DNA from: Streptomyces caelestis
Lineage (GTDB): Bacteria; Actinomycetota; Actinomycetes; Streptomycetales; Streptomycetaceae
Assembly (NCBI RefSeq): GCF_014205255.1
Contig: NZ_JACHNE010000001.1
Span: 8,432,001-8,496,000, forward strand
Direction of reading: 5' to 3'
Length of the DNA: 64,000 nt
This document shows positions 16,302-25,427 of the stretch, piece after piece. The notes beneath the pieces are model-generated. The model did no database searches and was not told the DNA's origin. It saw nothing but the letters and a program-made list of their open reading frames with translations. The position numbers and the translations under genes were made by a program. Numbering within the stretch: the first letter of the stretch is position 1; every line of letters starts with the position of its first letter.

Positions 16302-17864
16302 TCAGACGGAACTGCGGGCCTCTTCGTAGTCCGGCTCCGATATCGGGCCCTTCTTCTTTCCGACAGCAGGCAAGGTGATCAGCAGCACGACTGCTCCGAG
16401 GAGTGCGATGACCGCGATCCAGCCCGCGCCTACGTGCATAGCATGGACAAACGCATTATCAGCGGCCTGAGCAAGAGTGGGCCGGTGGACAGCGGTGGCG
16501 ACGTGGCGGGCCTGTTCGGCGGAAACTCGCGCCTGCTCCTGCACCGGACCGGGTGCACCCTCCAGCGAAGGTCCGATCGCACGTCGGTACTCGATCGACA
16601 TGATCGTGCCGCCTACGGCGATTCCGATCACACTGCCGGTTTGTCGCACGGTGTTGGTGACGGCTGATCCCGCACCGGCCTGTTCCAACGGCAGGTCGCT
16701 GATCAATGCGGCCGTAACGGGGCCGATCACCATGCCGATCGAGAGACCCTGTATCAACAACAGAATCTCGATCCAGACAAGTGGAGTTTGGAGTCCGAGG
16801 AACCCGTATCCGCCCATGGTCAGCGCAGCCACGGTTAGCGCGGGCACGGTGACAAGCCGTAGTGGCAGGCGGCGAACCAGGCGCGAGGCAAGGGGCGCCC
16901 CCGCGAGCGCGCCGAGTGCGGTCGGGATATTGGCCAAACCCGCCTTCATCGGTGAAAATCCGAGCGCGCCTTGCAGGTAGAACGCGTTATAGAAGGTGAT
17001 GGCGGCGACAGCGAAGAGCAGCAATCCGAGCGCCATATTGCCGCCACCGAATGTGCGTTGCGCGAACAGTCGCGGATCAAAGCTGGGCACCTTGAGACGC
17101 AGTTCGACGAGTACGAAAACGGCCAGCAGAACCAGACCGACAACGATCGGCGCCCAGACGTCCGTACGACTCCACACCGCCACCTGCCCCGCCTGGATCA
17201 GCCCGTAGGCTAACGCCACGAGCCCACTGATCGACAGCAGCATTCCAGCGGGGTCCAGTGGTCGCGGAGTGGGGCTGCGGAAATTCGGAACCAGCACGGC
17301 GAGCCCGACCAACGCCGATGCCGCGACCGGAACATTGATCAGAAAGACCGAGCCCCACCAGAAATGATCGAGCAGGAACCCCGCCAGCACCGGGCCGGCA
17401 GCCATTCCGACACCGGCCGATGTCGAGAAAACGCCGATCGCGGCAGCCCGCGCAGGACCGGTAAAGGTCCACATAAGGATGGCCATCATGGCGGGCGTGA
17501 TCAGCGCGCTGCCCACCCCCATCGCAGCTCGAGCTGCAATCAGCTGGCCCGCATCGCTTGCGTACGCCGCCCACAGCGAGGACCCGGCGAAGATCATCAG
17601 CCCACTGGAAAACACAGTTCGGTGACCGAACCGATCGCCCAATGCGCCCGCAGTGAACATCAGTGTGGCGAAGGCCAGAGTGTACGAACCGGTCGCCCAT
17701 TGCAGCTGACCAGGATTGGCGCCCAGTCCACGGACCGGGTCTGCAAGGGTCTCCAGCGTAGTACTCAGGACGGTATTTTCTATCCAAATCAGCAGTGAAC
17801 ACAGCATAAGAATGGCAAGAATCAACTGCTGCCTGGATTTCGGTAACGTTGGAGGCGCGGTCAT
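16302..17864 (-). CDS. MFS multidrug transporter (DHA2, 14-helix type)
   Basis: 520 aa with about 14 membrane segments, like EmrB/QacA/LfrA exporters. Motif A is GALGDRFGHRTVFSSGLMIF, followed by GVGSALITPAMMAILMWTF, and motif C-like GVGMAAGPVLAGFLLDHFWWGSVFLINVP. It should pump lipophilic cations or antibiotics using the proton gradient. ATG at 17864 follows GAAGG; the longer frame upstream runs through repeat DNA. Its third codon positions look less GC-rich than those of its neighbours, and it lies beside IS remnants, both hints of separate acquisition. No regulator gene remains next to it. Confidence 0.88.
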   Translation of the reverse strand: MTAPPTLPKSRQQLILAILMLCSLLIWIENTVLSTTLETLADPVRGLGANPGQLQWATGSYTLAFATLMFTAGALGDRFGHRTVFSSGLMIFAGSSLWAAYASDAGQLIAARAAMGVGSALITPAMMAILMWTFTGPARAAAIGVFSTSAGVGMAAGPVLAGFLLDHFWWGSVFLINVPVAASALVGLAVLVPNFRSPTPRPLDPAGMLLSISGLVALAYGLIQAGQVAVWSRTDVWAPIVVGLVLLAVFVLVELRLKVPSFDPRLFAQRTFGGGNMALGLLLFAVAAITFYNAFYLQGALGFSPMKAGLANIPTALGALAGAPLASRLVRRLPLRLVTVPALTVAALTMGGYGFLGLQTPLVWIEILLLIQGLSIGMVIGPVTAALISDLPLEQAGAGSAVTNTVRQTGSVIGIAVGGTIMSIEYRRAIGPSLEGAPGPVQEQARVSAEQARHVATAVHRPTLAQAADNAFVHAMHVGAGWIAVIALLGAVVLLITLPAVGKKKGPISEPDYEEARSSV

Positions 17865-17979
17865 GAACACCTTCGGATATCGATCGGCGGGAACCTGAAC
17901 GACTGGACCATAAGCAAACTCCACGACGCCGTCAAGCTTGGAGTTTCTTGTCAATGCTGTTGCGGTCGAACGGACTGTA

Positions 17980-18092
17980 TGCCCTCTGCCGGATTTGCGG
18001 ACTGAACAATTTTGTGCCCTCTGGCGGATTTGCGAGTTGACGGATTTCATGACTTCCGGAGGGTTGCGACTGGGCGGATTTCATGCCCTCCA
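17980..18092. repeat. Degenerate direct repeats upstream of the DHA2 exporter
   Basis: TGCCCTCTGCCGGATTTGCG (17980-17999) recurs as TGCCCTCTGGCGGATTTGCG (18015-18034) at a 35-bp period, followed by two copies of CGGATTTCATG (18041 and 18075) linked to TTCCGGAGGG and CCCTCCAG. The block lies 116-228 bp before the MFS start and could hold repressor sites or be a decayed iteron-like array. Confidence 0.55.
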
Positions 18093-18189
18093 GTGAGCTG
18101 CCGCACCGCGTCCTGCGCCTCAGCTCGGTGCCCACGCCAAACCGCAGCTCCTGCCCGCCCAAGACTGTCGGAACACTGGCACTACAACG

Positions 18190-18889
18190 GCTAACACAAT
18201 GAGCTGAGTTGCCGGTGAGTGATGAGGCAACAGGCGAGTTTGAGGAGCGCCTCGTGGATGTCGGCCTGCCTTTCCCAGCGCACCCGGAGACGTCGGAAGC
18301 CGTGCAGCCAGGCGAACGTGCGCTCTACCGCCCAGCGGTAGACACCCAGTCCGCTGCTGTGGGGTGTGCCGCGGCGGGCGATGACGGGCAGGACTCGGCG
18401 GGCACGAACCTTGTGGCGGTGGATGCCGTGGTCGTAGCCGCGGTCGGCAAAGAGTGAGTCAGGCTTGTGGTGAGGATGACCGCGAGAGGAGTGCCGCACC
18501 CGTCGGTGATCAGGTGGTGTCTGGAGCCGGCCCGGCCCCGGTCGACCCACGGACCTGTGTGGATCCCCCTGTCAGCGCTCGCACGTGGCTGGAGTCGACA
18601 ACGTAGCGCGACCATTGCCCGACCCGAAGCCCATCTTGGTGGGCAGGTACTCCCACTGAATGCCGGTGTGCAGCACGTACAGGATGCCGCAGAGAACCTT
18701 CCGATCCGGCACGGGCTTGCGTCCCGGATACCGGAACCGCGGCTGCTTGCACAGGAGCAGCGGTCCGATCCGCTTCCACAGCTCATCCGACACGATCCAT
18801 GGTGACGCCCCCACGTGATCAGAATGCTCAGCCCCCTGCGGACACCACAGCCAGGGCCAAGGCGCCTCACCGCGTTGCGCGTTGTTAGC
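18190..18889 (-). mobile_element. Degraded IS5-family insertion sequence
   Basis: A 700-bp remnant bounded by short inverted ends: GCTAACAC at the left and, read inward from the right, GCTAACAA; a TA lies at both edges. Complete relatives are usually somewhat longer, consistent with internal loss. It contains one transposase gene broken into at least four frames. Confidence 0.65.
18191..18814 (-). pseudogene. IS5-family transposase, frameshifted
   Basis: Pieces appear in order on the minus strand: the N-terminal block WIVSDELWKRIGPLL and RKVLCGILYVLHTGIQWEYLP; SRYVVDSSHVRALTGG, carrying the first catalytic Asp; HHLITDGCGTPLAVIL; LFADRGYDHG, carrying the second Asp; and GVYRWAVERTFAWLHGFRRL, carrying the Glu. 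They occupy several frames and the segment between the ITDG and ADRGYD blocks is shortened, so no functional transposase can be made. Confidence 0.8.
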
Positions 18890-19005
18890 TGGAATGCGGC
18901 ATCACCCGTGAAGGGCAAGGGTGCTGTCGCGGATCTGCCAGCCACCTCTCGATGAGGCCTGCTGGACTGATCGCGAACGCGCTGCCTTTCACAGGACGGG
19001 ACGCC

Positions 19006-20220
19006 ATGCAGGCAACCACTACCGCTTCAGTCAACGGCAAACTCTTACCCCCTCGGTCCCCGCTGATGGGGTGGCTGGCCGTGGTCTCGGTGATGCTGGG
19101 AATCTTCGTCATCGTCACCACCGAGATCCTGCCGATCGGTTTGCTGACCTCGATCGGATCCAGTTTCACCGTCTCGGACGGGATGGCTGGACTGATGATG
19201 ACCATGCCGGGCTTCCTGGCAGCGATCGCCGCTCCACTGGTCACCGTGGCCACGGCACGCTTCGACCGCCGACTGATGCTGTGCGTCTTCATGCTCTTGC
19301 TGGCACTGGCGAACTTCCTTGCCGCCGTGGCACCCGACTACTGGCTCGTATTGACCTCCCGGATCATGGTCGGGATCACGATTGGCGGCTTCTGGTCGAT
19401 CGGAGCCGGGTTGGCGGAGCGACTGGTGCCGCCGAGCTCGGTCGGCAGGGCAACTGCTGTGATCTTCTCTGCCGTCCCGCTGGGATCCGTCCTCGGCGTG
19501 CCGACGGGCACCCTCATCGGAGATCTCGCTGGATGGCGAACGGCCTTCACCGTCATGGGAGTTCTGACGGTCGGCGTACTGGTCATGCTGCTCTTGTTCG
19601 TGCCGCCGCTTCCTCCGGTCCAGGCCACACGGCTGGGAGTGCTCAACGGCATGTTCCGCAGCGTCAACACTCGCTTCGCACTCCTGCTGACGTTCCTTGT
19701 TGTACTGGCTCACTTCGGCACCTACACCTACGTGACACCCTTTTTGGAACAGGTCACCCACGCCAGCGGTGGTCTGATCACTACATTCTTGCTGCTCTAC
19801 GGTGCCGCTGGCATCCTCGGCAACTTCCTGGGCGGCGCCTGGGTGGCCCGGTATCCGCGGACCGTCTTCGGGCTAGCGGCCGCCCTGATCGCCGCGGTGA
19901 CCCTCCTGCTTCCAGCGCTGGGCCGCTGGGAGACCGGCGCAGTGATGCTGCTGATCGTGTGGGGCATCGCGTATGGCGCCGTACCAGTCGCGTCGCAGAC
20001 CTGGTTCTCCAAGGCGGCACCGCACGCCCCGGAAGCTGCATCCGTCGTGTTCACCGCCTCCTTTCAGGCAACCATCTCGATGGGTGCACTCGCAGGGGGA
20101 GTCATCCTGGACCGCACCTCTCCGTCCGCGGTCATGCTGCTAGGTGGTTGCACCGCAGTGCTCATGGTCCTGGCAGTAGGGGCACGTCCCGTCGGGCCGG
20201 ACTGCAACGAGCGGTCCTGA
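19006..20220 (+). CDS. MFS transporter (DHA1, AraJ/YdhP-like)
   Basis: 404 aa with 12 predicted helices. GWLAVVSVMLGIFVIVTTEILPIGLLTSIG is the typical first helix of the AraJ-type sugar/drug exporters; YWLVLTSRIMVGITIGGFWSIGAG is helix 4, and the second half has FGTYTYVTPFLEQVTHASGG. ATG at 19006 follows AGGACGGG; an ATG 54 bp upstream has no ribosome site. Like the exporter at 16302 it sits directly beside the dead IS, with no regulator. Substrate unknown. Confidence 0.85.
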   Translation: MQATTTASVNGKLLPPRSPLMGWLAVVSVMLGIFVIVTTEILPIGLLTSIGSSFTVSDGMAGLMMTMPGFLAAIAAPLVTVATARFDRRLMLCVFMLLLALANFLAAVAPDYWLVLTSRIMVGITIGGFWSIGAGLAERLVPPSSVGRATAVIFSAVPLGSVLGVPTGTLIGDLAGWRTAFTVMGVLTVGVLVMLLLFVPPLPPVQATRLGVLNGMFRSVNTRFALLLTFLVVLAHFGTYTYVTPFLEQVTHASGGLITTFLLLYGAAGILGNFLGGAWVARYPRTVFGLAAALIAAVTLLLPALGRWETGAVMLLIVWGIAYGAVPVASQTWFSKAAPHAPEAASVVFTASFQATISMGALAGGVILDRTSPSAVMLLGGCTAVLMVLAVGARPVGPDCNERS

Positions 20221-20280
20221 ACACACAGAGGTTCTCCCACGGATGCTTCTGTCGAACGCTCAGGAGATGAATCTGGATCG

Positions 20281-20589
20281 CTACTCAGCGACGAACGGTG
20301 CGTATCCAACCTGGACCTCGCTCACCTGGAGGTCAGAGAAGAGCAAGGTCAGGTTGTGCGTGTTGGTCTCAATGCGCACCTCGTGGAAGTCGATCCCGAG
20401 GGCCTTCGACCAGCGTCGCGTCGCCTCCGACGAGGGAAGGAGCTTGGCGCCTGGGTACAGGCAGTGCCACTTCACACCCCAGACGTAACCGTCGAGGTCG
20501 GCACCGCTTGCGTGGTCGATGAGCCGGTCGTCCAAAGAGACCCGCCAGGTCTCAGCCGGCACTGACGTCTCGCACCGCTCGGCGATCAA
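20281..20589 (-). CDS. Hypothetical protein, possibly N-terminally truncated
   Basis: 102 aa from a TTG codon without a visible ribosome site; the open frame continues only 6 codons further upstream before a stop. The composition is that of a real folded protein (WRVSLDDRLIDH, YVWGVKWHCLYPGAK, LLFSDLQVSEVQVGYAPF), with no signal or membrane segment and no domain that I recognise. Because the adjacent DNA holds broken genes, this may be the C-terminal part of a longer lost gene. It is convergent with the MFS gene. Confidence 0.4.
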   Translation of the reverse strand: MIAERCETSVPAETWRVSLDDRLIDHASGADLDGYVWGVKWHCLYPGAKLLPSSEATRRWSKALGIDFHEVRIETNTHNLTLLFSDLQVSEVQVGYAPFVAE

Positions 20590-20620
20590 GGGGGCGAGGA
20601 TGCAGCCTCATCACCTCTGA

Positions 20621-21013
20621 TCAAGCTGCCTCGAACCTCCAGCGCTTCGGCACCGGTCTGCTGCGGCTGCCGACCTGGCCGACGGATCGCCGGCACACAC
20701 TGCCCGGCACCTTCTTCCCGACCAGCCCGGAATCGGATGGGTCACGGCCGGGAAGCTCCTCGCCCGGAAGCGCCCGCGGTTGCTGCCCGTCTACGATCAG
20801 GTCGTTCGATGCGTCCTCGGTCGGCCCAAGTCGTTCTGGCTCGGCCCGCATGCCGCGCTGCGTGTCGACAACTGGGCGCTGCATCACGATCTGATGGCCC
20901 TACGGCAGGCCGCAGACCTCCCCGAGACCGTCAGCGCGCTGAGGGTCCGTGACGTGGTGCTCTGGATGCATCACCGTACGGATCATCAGCAGGGGAGCTG
21001 TACCGGGGCCTGA
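20621..21013 (+). pseudogene. C-terminal fragment of a DUF6308-like gene
   Basis: The frame has no start codon before MLPVYD at 20780, yet protein-like sequence begins at about 20660: ADGSPAHTARHLLPDQPGIGWVTAGKLLARKRPRLLPVYD in pieces, then QVVRCVLGRPKSFWLG, LHHDLMALRQAADLPETVSA and VLWMHHRTD. From memory this is the C-terminal half of the DUF6308 family common in Streptomyces. The N-terminal half is absent. Function of the family is unknown. Confidence 0.5.
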
Positions 21014-21089
21014 AGTCCGTCGGCCGCGCACGAGGGAGCCTTACGCCCGGAGGACAGCTGGATCCCCTGCTCCCCCGCACGCCGGAGGG

Positions 21090-21260
21090 GGGCCCGGGAC
21101 GCTGATCACTGGAGCGATCCCGCATGACATCGGATACGCGCCCGTGATCAAGGACACGGGGTTCCACCCCCTCGACGGCGCCCGCTTCCTGCGGGGCCAC
21201 GAGCACACCGACGACCTGGTGGTGCGCCTCGTGGGCAACCCCTCCTTCGAGAACCGTCCC
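21090..21260 (+). pseudogene. HD-domain phosphohydrolase fragment
   Basis: In one plus frame the sequence reads LITGAIPHDIGYAPVIKDTG and then FHPLDGARFLRGHEHTDDLVVRLVGNPSF. This matches the core of small actinomycete HD-domain proteins, where HDIGYAP holds the metal-binding His-Asp pair. The downstream HHS motif is replaced by GNPS, and no start or C-terminus exists, so it is a relic. Confidence 0.55.
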
Positions 21261-21402
21261 CCCTCCAGCCTGCACCCCCCAGCCTGCGTACCCGGAACCA
21301 TCAACCGCGGCATCGCAACCACGACCGCGGCAACCGAATCCGCGCAACACGCACAGGCGCACGTACCGACCAGAAGGACGATCAGTCCGCAGGCCGTCCG
21401 GG

Positions 21403-24342
21403 TCAGCGCAGCGAGAACGTCGACAATCTCTGGCCCTCGCTCAGCACGAGGTACACGTCCTGGCGCCCCTTCGCGGCGGCGGACAGAGAGGCGTTCACCG
21501 TCTCGTACGTGTACACCGACCCCGTTCCGGACGCCTTCGCCGTGCCGATGAGCGTACCGGTCGGCGAGCCGAGCCGTATCTCGACCTTCCCGGCTGCTCC
21601 GGCCACCCGCGCGCTGAACTTCGCCGCGCCGGAGCCCAGTTGGGCATCGGCGAACTTGAGCCAGGCCCCGTCGGCCGAAGCGCCCACCGCGGTTCCGCGG
21701 ACCTTGGACTCGTCGACCAGCCGCACACCCTCGTAGTCGTCGAAGTTCTCGGCCCGGGTCGGCCGTGAGAGATCCCGGGCCGGTATCGTCTCGCCGCGCA
21801 CCTTCAGGGACGTACGGGAGCGGATGTCCTCGGAGGACGCGCCCACGAGGACGTCGTACGTGCCGCTCTCCACCACCCACTTGGAACGGGTGACGTCCCA
21901 GTGTGCGAGGTCCTTCGTCGTGAGCCTCAGCTTGACGGTTTTCGTCTGGCCCGGTTTGAGCGAGACCCGCTGGAACGCCTCCAGCTGTTTCAGCGGCTGT
22001 TTGTCGCGTGAGACGCGCTGGTGGGTGTAGAGCTGCACGACCTCGTCCCCGGCACGCTTGCCGGTATTCGTGACGGCGACCTCGTACCCGTCGTCGAAGC
22101 GCTTCAACTTCCCGTAGCGGAAGGAGGAGTACGAGAGTCCGTAGCCGAACTCGTAGAGCGGGTCACCCTTGAAGTACTGGTACGTGCGGTCGTGCTTGAT
22201 GTTGTCGTACTCCAGGATGGAGGGGAGGTCGGCCTCCGACTCGTACCAGGTCTGGGTGAGCCGTCCGGCCGGGTTCACGTCGCCGAAGAGGACGTCGGCG
22301 AGGGCGTTGCCGGTCTCCTGGCCAGCGTGGGTGGTCCACAGGAGGGCGGGGACCTCCTTCTGGAGGGCGCCGAGGGTGGTCGGGTAGCTGTTCTCGACGA
22401 CCACGACCGTCTTCGGGTTGGCCGCTCGCACCGCCTTGACCAGGGCTTCCTGGGACGGGGCCAGGCCCATGTCCTCACGGTCGTCGTTCTCGCGGCCGTT
22501 GATCGCGGGCATGGAGCCGACCACCACGACCGCCGCGTCCTTGTTCTTCACCGCCGCCACGGCCTCCTCGACGCCGCTGCGGACGATGTCCTTGGTGTAG
22601 CGCGCGGCCTCGGCCTTGGTGACCAGGCCGAGGGTGCCGTCGTCGCCGGCCGGGCCGAGGTAGACCGGGTTGGACCACCAGGGCTCCCGGGTCTCGTAGC
22701 CCGCGTACCGCAGCAGGTGCGTGCCGTCGGCCTGCGCCTCCAGCGCGAACTGCTGCTGCACGAACCAACCGTTCGGCTGGGCCTGGTCGTTGACGAAGTT
22801 CGACCAGTTGTAGCCGACGTACTTGCCGTTCGCGGCCGACCGCAGGGTCACGATGCCGGAGCCCCAGTCGAACACGTCGAACTGGGCCTCGGCCCCACTG
22901 GACGCGCTCTCCTTCAGCACTTCGCCGTCGGCGTCCGTCCCCGCCGTCACGTACGTCCCGCTCTCCGCGTTCTTCAGCGTGATCCGGTCCACGCCTTCGC
23001 TACTCGCGACCGACGTGCCGAGTTTCGCGGCGATGCCCTCCTTGGGCGTCACGGCGTACGGCAGGGTGCCCGAGTACCAGTCGGTGTAGAGGGTGTCGGC
23101 GAGCGGGCCCACGACCGCCATGTCCTGGGACGCGGAGGACTTCAGGGGCAGGGTGGCGCCCGAGTTCTTCAGCAGTACCGCCGCATCGGCCGCCGCCTTC
23201 CGCGCGAGCTTCTGATGGGCCGGGCTGTTGATGACGGACTTGTCGATGGAGCCGTATTTTCCGCCGCCCGGGTCGAATTCACCGAGCCGGACGCGGATGC
23301 TCAGGATGTGCCCGGCCGCCGTGTCGACGTCCGACTCCTTCAGCAGGCCTGTGGACACTGCCGACTTGATTGCCGTCGTGGTCCGCACGGAGTTCGTGTC
23401 GTCCGTTGTGAAGCTGTCGATACCCGCCTTCAGCGTGGCCGCGTTGCCCTCGGTCAGGGTGGCGTAGTACTTCTGACTGCCGGTGCCGGTCAGGTTGTTG
23501 GGCGCGTGGGCGTCGGTGACGTTCAGAAGGTCGTGGGAGGTCCAGGTGCGTACGTCGTCGAGCGCCGGATCGACTGTCGCCGGGCGGCCGTTGACGAGGT
23601 TGTACGACGACATCACGCCGGTCACCGCGTCCGCCTCGATCGCCGGTCTGAAGGCCGGCTCCTCGTACTCCTTCAGCACGCGTGGGCGCAGGTCGGATGA
23701 GGTGGTGGTGCGGTCCACCTCGTTGTTGTTGCCGAGGAAGTGCTTCAGCGTGGGCGCCGTCTTGAGGTGGTCGGGGTCGCCGCCGGTGAGGCCGGTGCCG
23801 TACGCGATCGCCATCGAACTCGTCAGGTACGGGTCCTCGGAGTAACCCTCCTCGTTGCGGCCCCAGCGCGGGTCACGCAGCGGGTTGACCACCGGGGCCC
23901 ACAGGTTGAGGCCCCAGCCGGCCGGGCGCTCCTGCTGGAAGCCGCGCGCTTCGTCGCCCACCGCCGCACCGACCTTTTTCATCAACGCCGGGTCCCAGGT
24001 CGACGCGAGGCCCACGGCCTGCGGGAACACGGTGGTCTCGCCGAGCCAGGCGACGCCGTGCAGGGCCTCTGTGCCGGTCTTGAACGACTGGATGCCGAGG
24101 CGGGGGATCGCGGGCTGGTACTGGTGGAGCAGGGAGATCTTCTCGTCGAGGGTGAGGCGGGCGAGGAGGTCGTCGACACGGCGGTCGACGGACAGCTTCG
24201 GGTTGCGGAAGGCGTACGAGGGGTCGTCCGCCGCGGCCGTCCCCGTGGCCGTGACGCAGAGTCCGGCGATCAGGGTCAGGCCCAGGGCCAGGGCGGGGAC
24301 GCCCCGTCCCACGGTGGTTCTGCGTCTTCTCTTGCCTTTCAT
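21403..24342 (-). CDS. Secreted glycoside hydrolase family 3 enzyme with C-terminal carbohydrate-binding-like domain
   Basis: 979 aa. Residues 1-37 are a Sec signal ending ATGTAAA. GH3 N-domain: TLDEKISLLHQYQPAIPRLG, GLNLWAPVVNPLRDPRWGRN; the expected nucleophile is Asp277 in NVTDAHAPNN, where most relatives have SDW. The GH3 C-domain has AVVVVGSMPAINGREND and ALLWTTHAGQETGNALADVL. An insert at ~450-600 (NAESGTYVTAGTD, SAANGKYVGYNW) looks like a fascin/beta-trefoil module. A fibronectin-like domain and a CBM6-like end (RAENFDDYEGV) follow. It likely removes terminal beta-linked glucose or xylose outside the cell. GAAGGAG precedes the ATG; it is 80 bp behind the lacI gene. Confidence 0.9.
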   Translation of the reverse strand: MKGKRRRRTTVGRGVPALALGLTLIAGLCVTATGTAAADDPSYAFRNPKLSVDRRVDDLLARLTLDEKISLLHQYQPAIPRLGIQSFKTGTEALHGVAWLGETTVFPQAVGLASTWDPALMKKVGAAVGDEARGFQQERPAGWGLNLWAPVVNPLRDPRWGRNEEGYSEDPYLTSSMAIAYGTGLTGGDPDHLKTAPTLKHFLGNNNEVDRTTTSSDLRPRVLKEYEEPAFRPAIEADAVTGVMSSYNLVNGRPATVDPALDDVRTWTSHDLLNVTDAHAPNNLTGTGSQKYYATLTEGNAATLKAGIDSFTTDDTNSVRTTTAIKSAVSTGLLKESDVDTAAGHILSIRVRLGEFDPGGGKYGSIDKSVINSPAHQKLARKAAADAAVLLKNSGATLPLKSSASQDMAVVGPLADTLYTDWYSGTLPYAVTPKEGIAAKLGTSVASSEGVDRITLKNAESGTYVTAGTDADGEVLKESASSGAEAQFDVFDWGSGIVTLRSAANGKYVGYNWSNFVNDQAQPNGWFVQQQFALEAQADGTHLLRYAGYETREPWWSNPVYLGPAGDDGTLGLVTKAEAARYTKDIVRSGVEEAVAAVKNKDAAVVVVGSMPAINGRENDDREDMGLAPSQEALVKAVRAANPKTVVVVENSYPTTLGALQKEVPALLWTTHAGQETGNALADVLFGDVNPAGRLTQTWYESEADLPSILEYDNIKHDRTYQYFKGDPLYEFGYGLSYSSFRYGKLKRFDDGYEVAVTNTGKRAGDEVVQLYTHQRVSRDKQPLKQLEAFQRVSLKPGQTKTVKLRLTTKDLAHWDVTRSKWVVESGTYDVLVGASSEDIRSRTSLKVRGETIPARDLSRPTRAENFDDYEGVRLVDESKVRGTAVGASADGAWLKFADAQLGSGAAKFSARVAGAAGKVEIRLGSPTGTLIGTAKASGTGSVYTYETVNASLSAAAKGRQDVYLVLSEGQRLSTFSLR

Positions 24343-24422
24343 GGCACGGCTCCTTCAACTAGGGCCTTGCTTCGGGGCTTGGACAAGATTGCTTCCGTGG
24401 GGGGAGTGGGGCGGGGGGTGGT

Positions 24423-25427
24423 TCAAGGGCGGGGCATGGTGCTGGCCCGCGCGGTCAGCCGCGGTGACAGCAAAGTCACCTCCGGTGCGGTACCGCCGCC
24501 GAGTTTCTTCATCAGCAGGTCCACCGCCCCGGCGCCCGCCTCGGCGGCCGGTATGGCGATCGACGTGACGGGGACGCGGGCGCGCTCGGCCAGTTCGTCC
24601 GGGCAGATCGCCGTGACCGACAGATCCCCCGGGACCCGTAGGCCGAGCCCCTCGAACGCGTCGATCAGCGGCTCCAGGATCGGCTCGTTGTGCACGACGA
24701 CACCAGTCAACGCGGGCCGCTCCCGAAGGAGTTGCTCGGCGACCTGGCGGGCCGCCGCAGGCGTCGACTCGCAGGGGTGGACCGAGGAGGACAGCCCGTT
24801 CCGGTCGGCCGCGGCGGTGAAGCCCTGGACCAGGCGCTGGGCGAACCCCGTCTCCCGTACGTACACCTCGGGCGGCGAGCCCACGAGCCCGATCACCCGG
24901 TGCCCGAGCCCGGCCAGATGCTCGACGCACAGCTCACCCGCCGCCCTGAAGTCCAGGTCGATGCAGGTCAGCCCATCGGGCGACTGAGGGAATCCGATCA
25001 GTACCGAGGGCCGTTCCAGGGCGCGCAGCAACGGCAGCCGAGGATCGTGGAGTTGGAGGTCCATCACGATCAGCGCGTCGACCAGTGCCGTGTCCGCGAC
25101 GCGCCGCAGCCCCGCTTCACCCTCCTCCTGCGTCAGCAGCAGCACGTCGTGGTCGTACTGACGGGCGGAGGTCACCACCGACACCGCGAACTGCATCACC
25201 ACCGGCACATGGATGCCGGCCCGTAGGGGAATCACCAGCGCCAGCACGTTCGACCTGCTGCTCGCCAGCGCCCGGGCCCCGGCGTGCGGACTGTAGCCGA
25301 GCTGGCGGATGGACGCCTCGATGCGCCGCCGGGTCTCCTCGGAAATCGGGCGCTTGCCGCTCAGGGCGTACGAGACGGTGCTGGGGGAGACCCCGGCGTG
25401 CCGCGCCACATCGGTGATCTTGACCAT
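24423..25427 (-). CDS. LacI-family transcriptional regulator
   Basis: 334 aa. The N-terminal HTH and hinge are textbook: KITDVARHAGVSPSTVSYAL, then RIEASIRQLGYSPHAGARAL; a periplasmic-binding-like sugar domain follows. Its start overlaps the stop of the GH31 gene by one base, so it is translated with the sugar operon. It is the obvious candidate to bind the two TCGAAnCGnTTCGA-type palindromes before the first gene of the operon and to release them when a xyloglucan-derived sugar binds. Confidence 0.92.
   Translation of the reverse strand: MVKITDVARHAGVSPSTVSYALSGKRPISEETRRRIEASIRQLGYSPHAGARALASSRSNVLALVIPLRAGIHVPVVMQFAVSVVTSARQYDHDVLLLTQEEGEAGLRRVADTALVDALIVMDLQLHDPRLPLLRALERPSVLIGFPQSPDGLTCIDLDFRAAGELCVEHLAGLGHRVIGLVGSPPEVYVRETGFAQRLVQGFTAAADRNGLSSSVHPCESTPAAARQVAEQLLRERPALTGVVVHNEPILEPLIDAFEGLGLRVPGDLSVTAICPDELAERARVPVTSIAIPAAEAGAGAVDLLMKKLGGGTAPEVTLLSPRLTARASTMPRP

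Noticed and set aside
17980..18092. CRISPR array at the repeat block before the DHA2 exporter
   Set aside because: Only two full and two partial, imperfect units with spacers of about 15 bp; no cas genes in the window.
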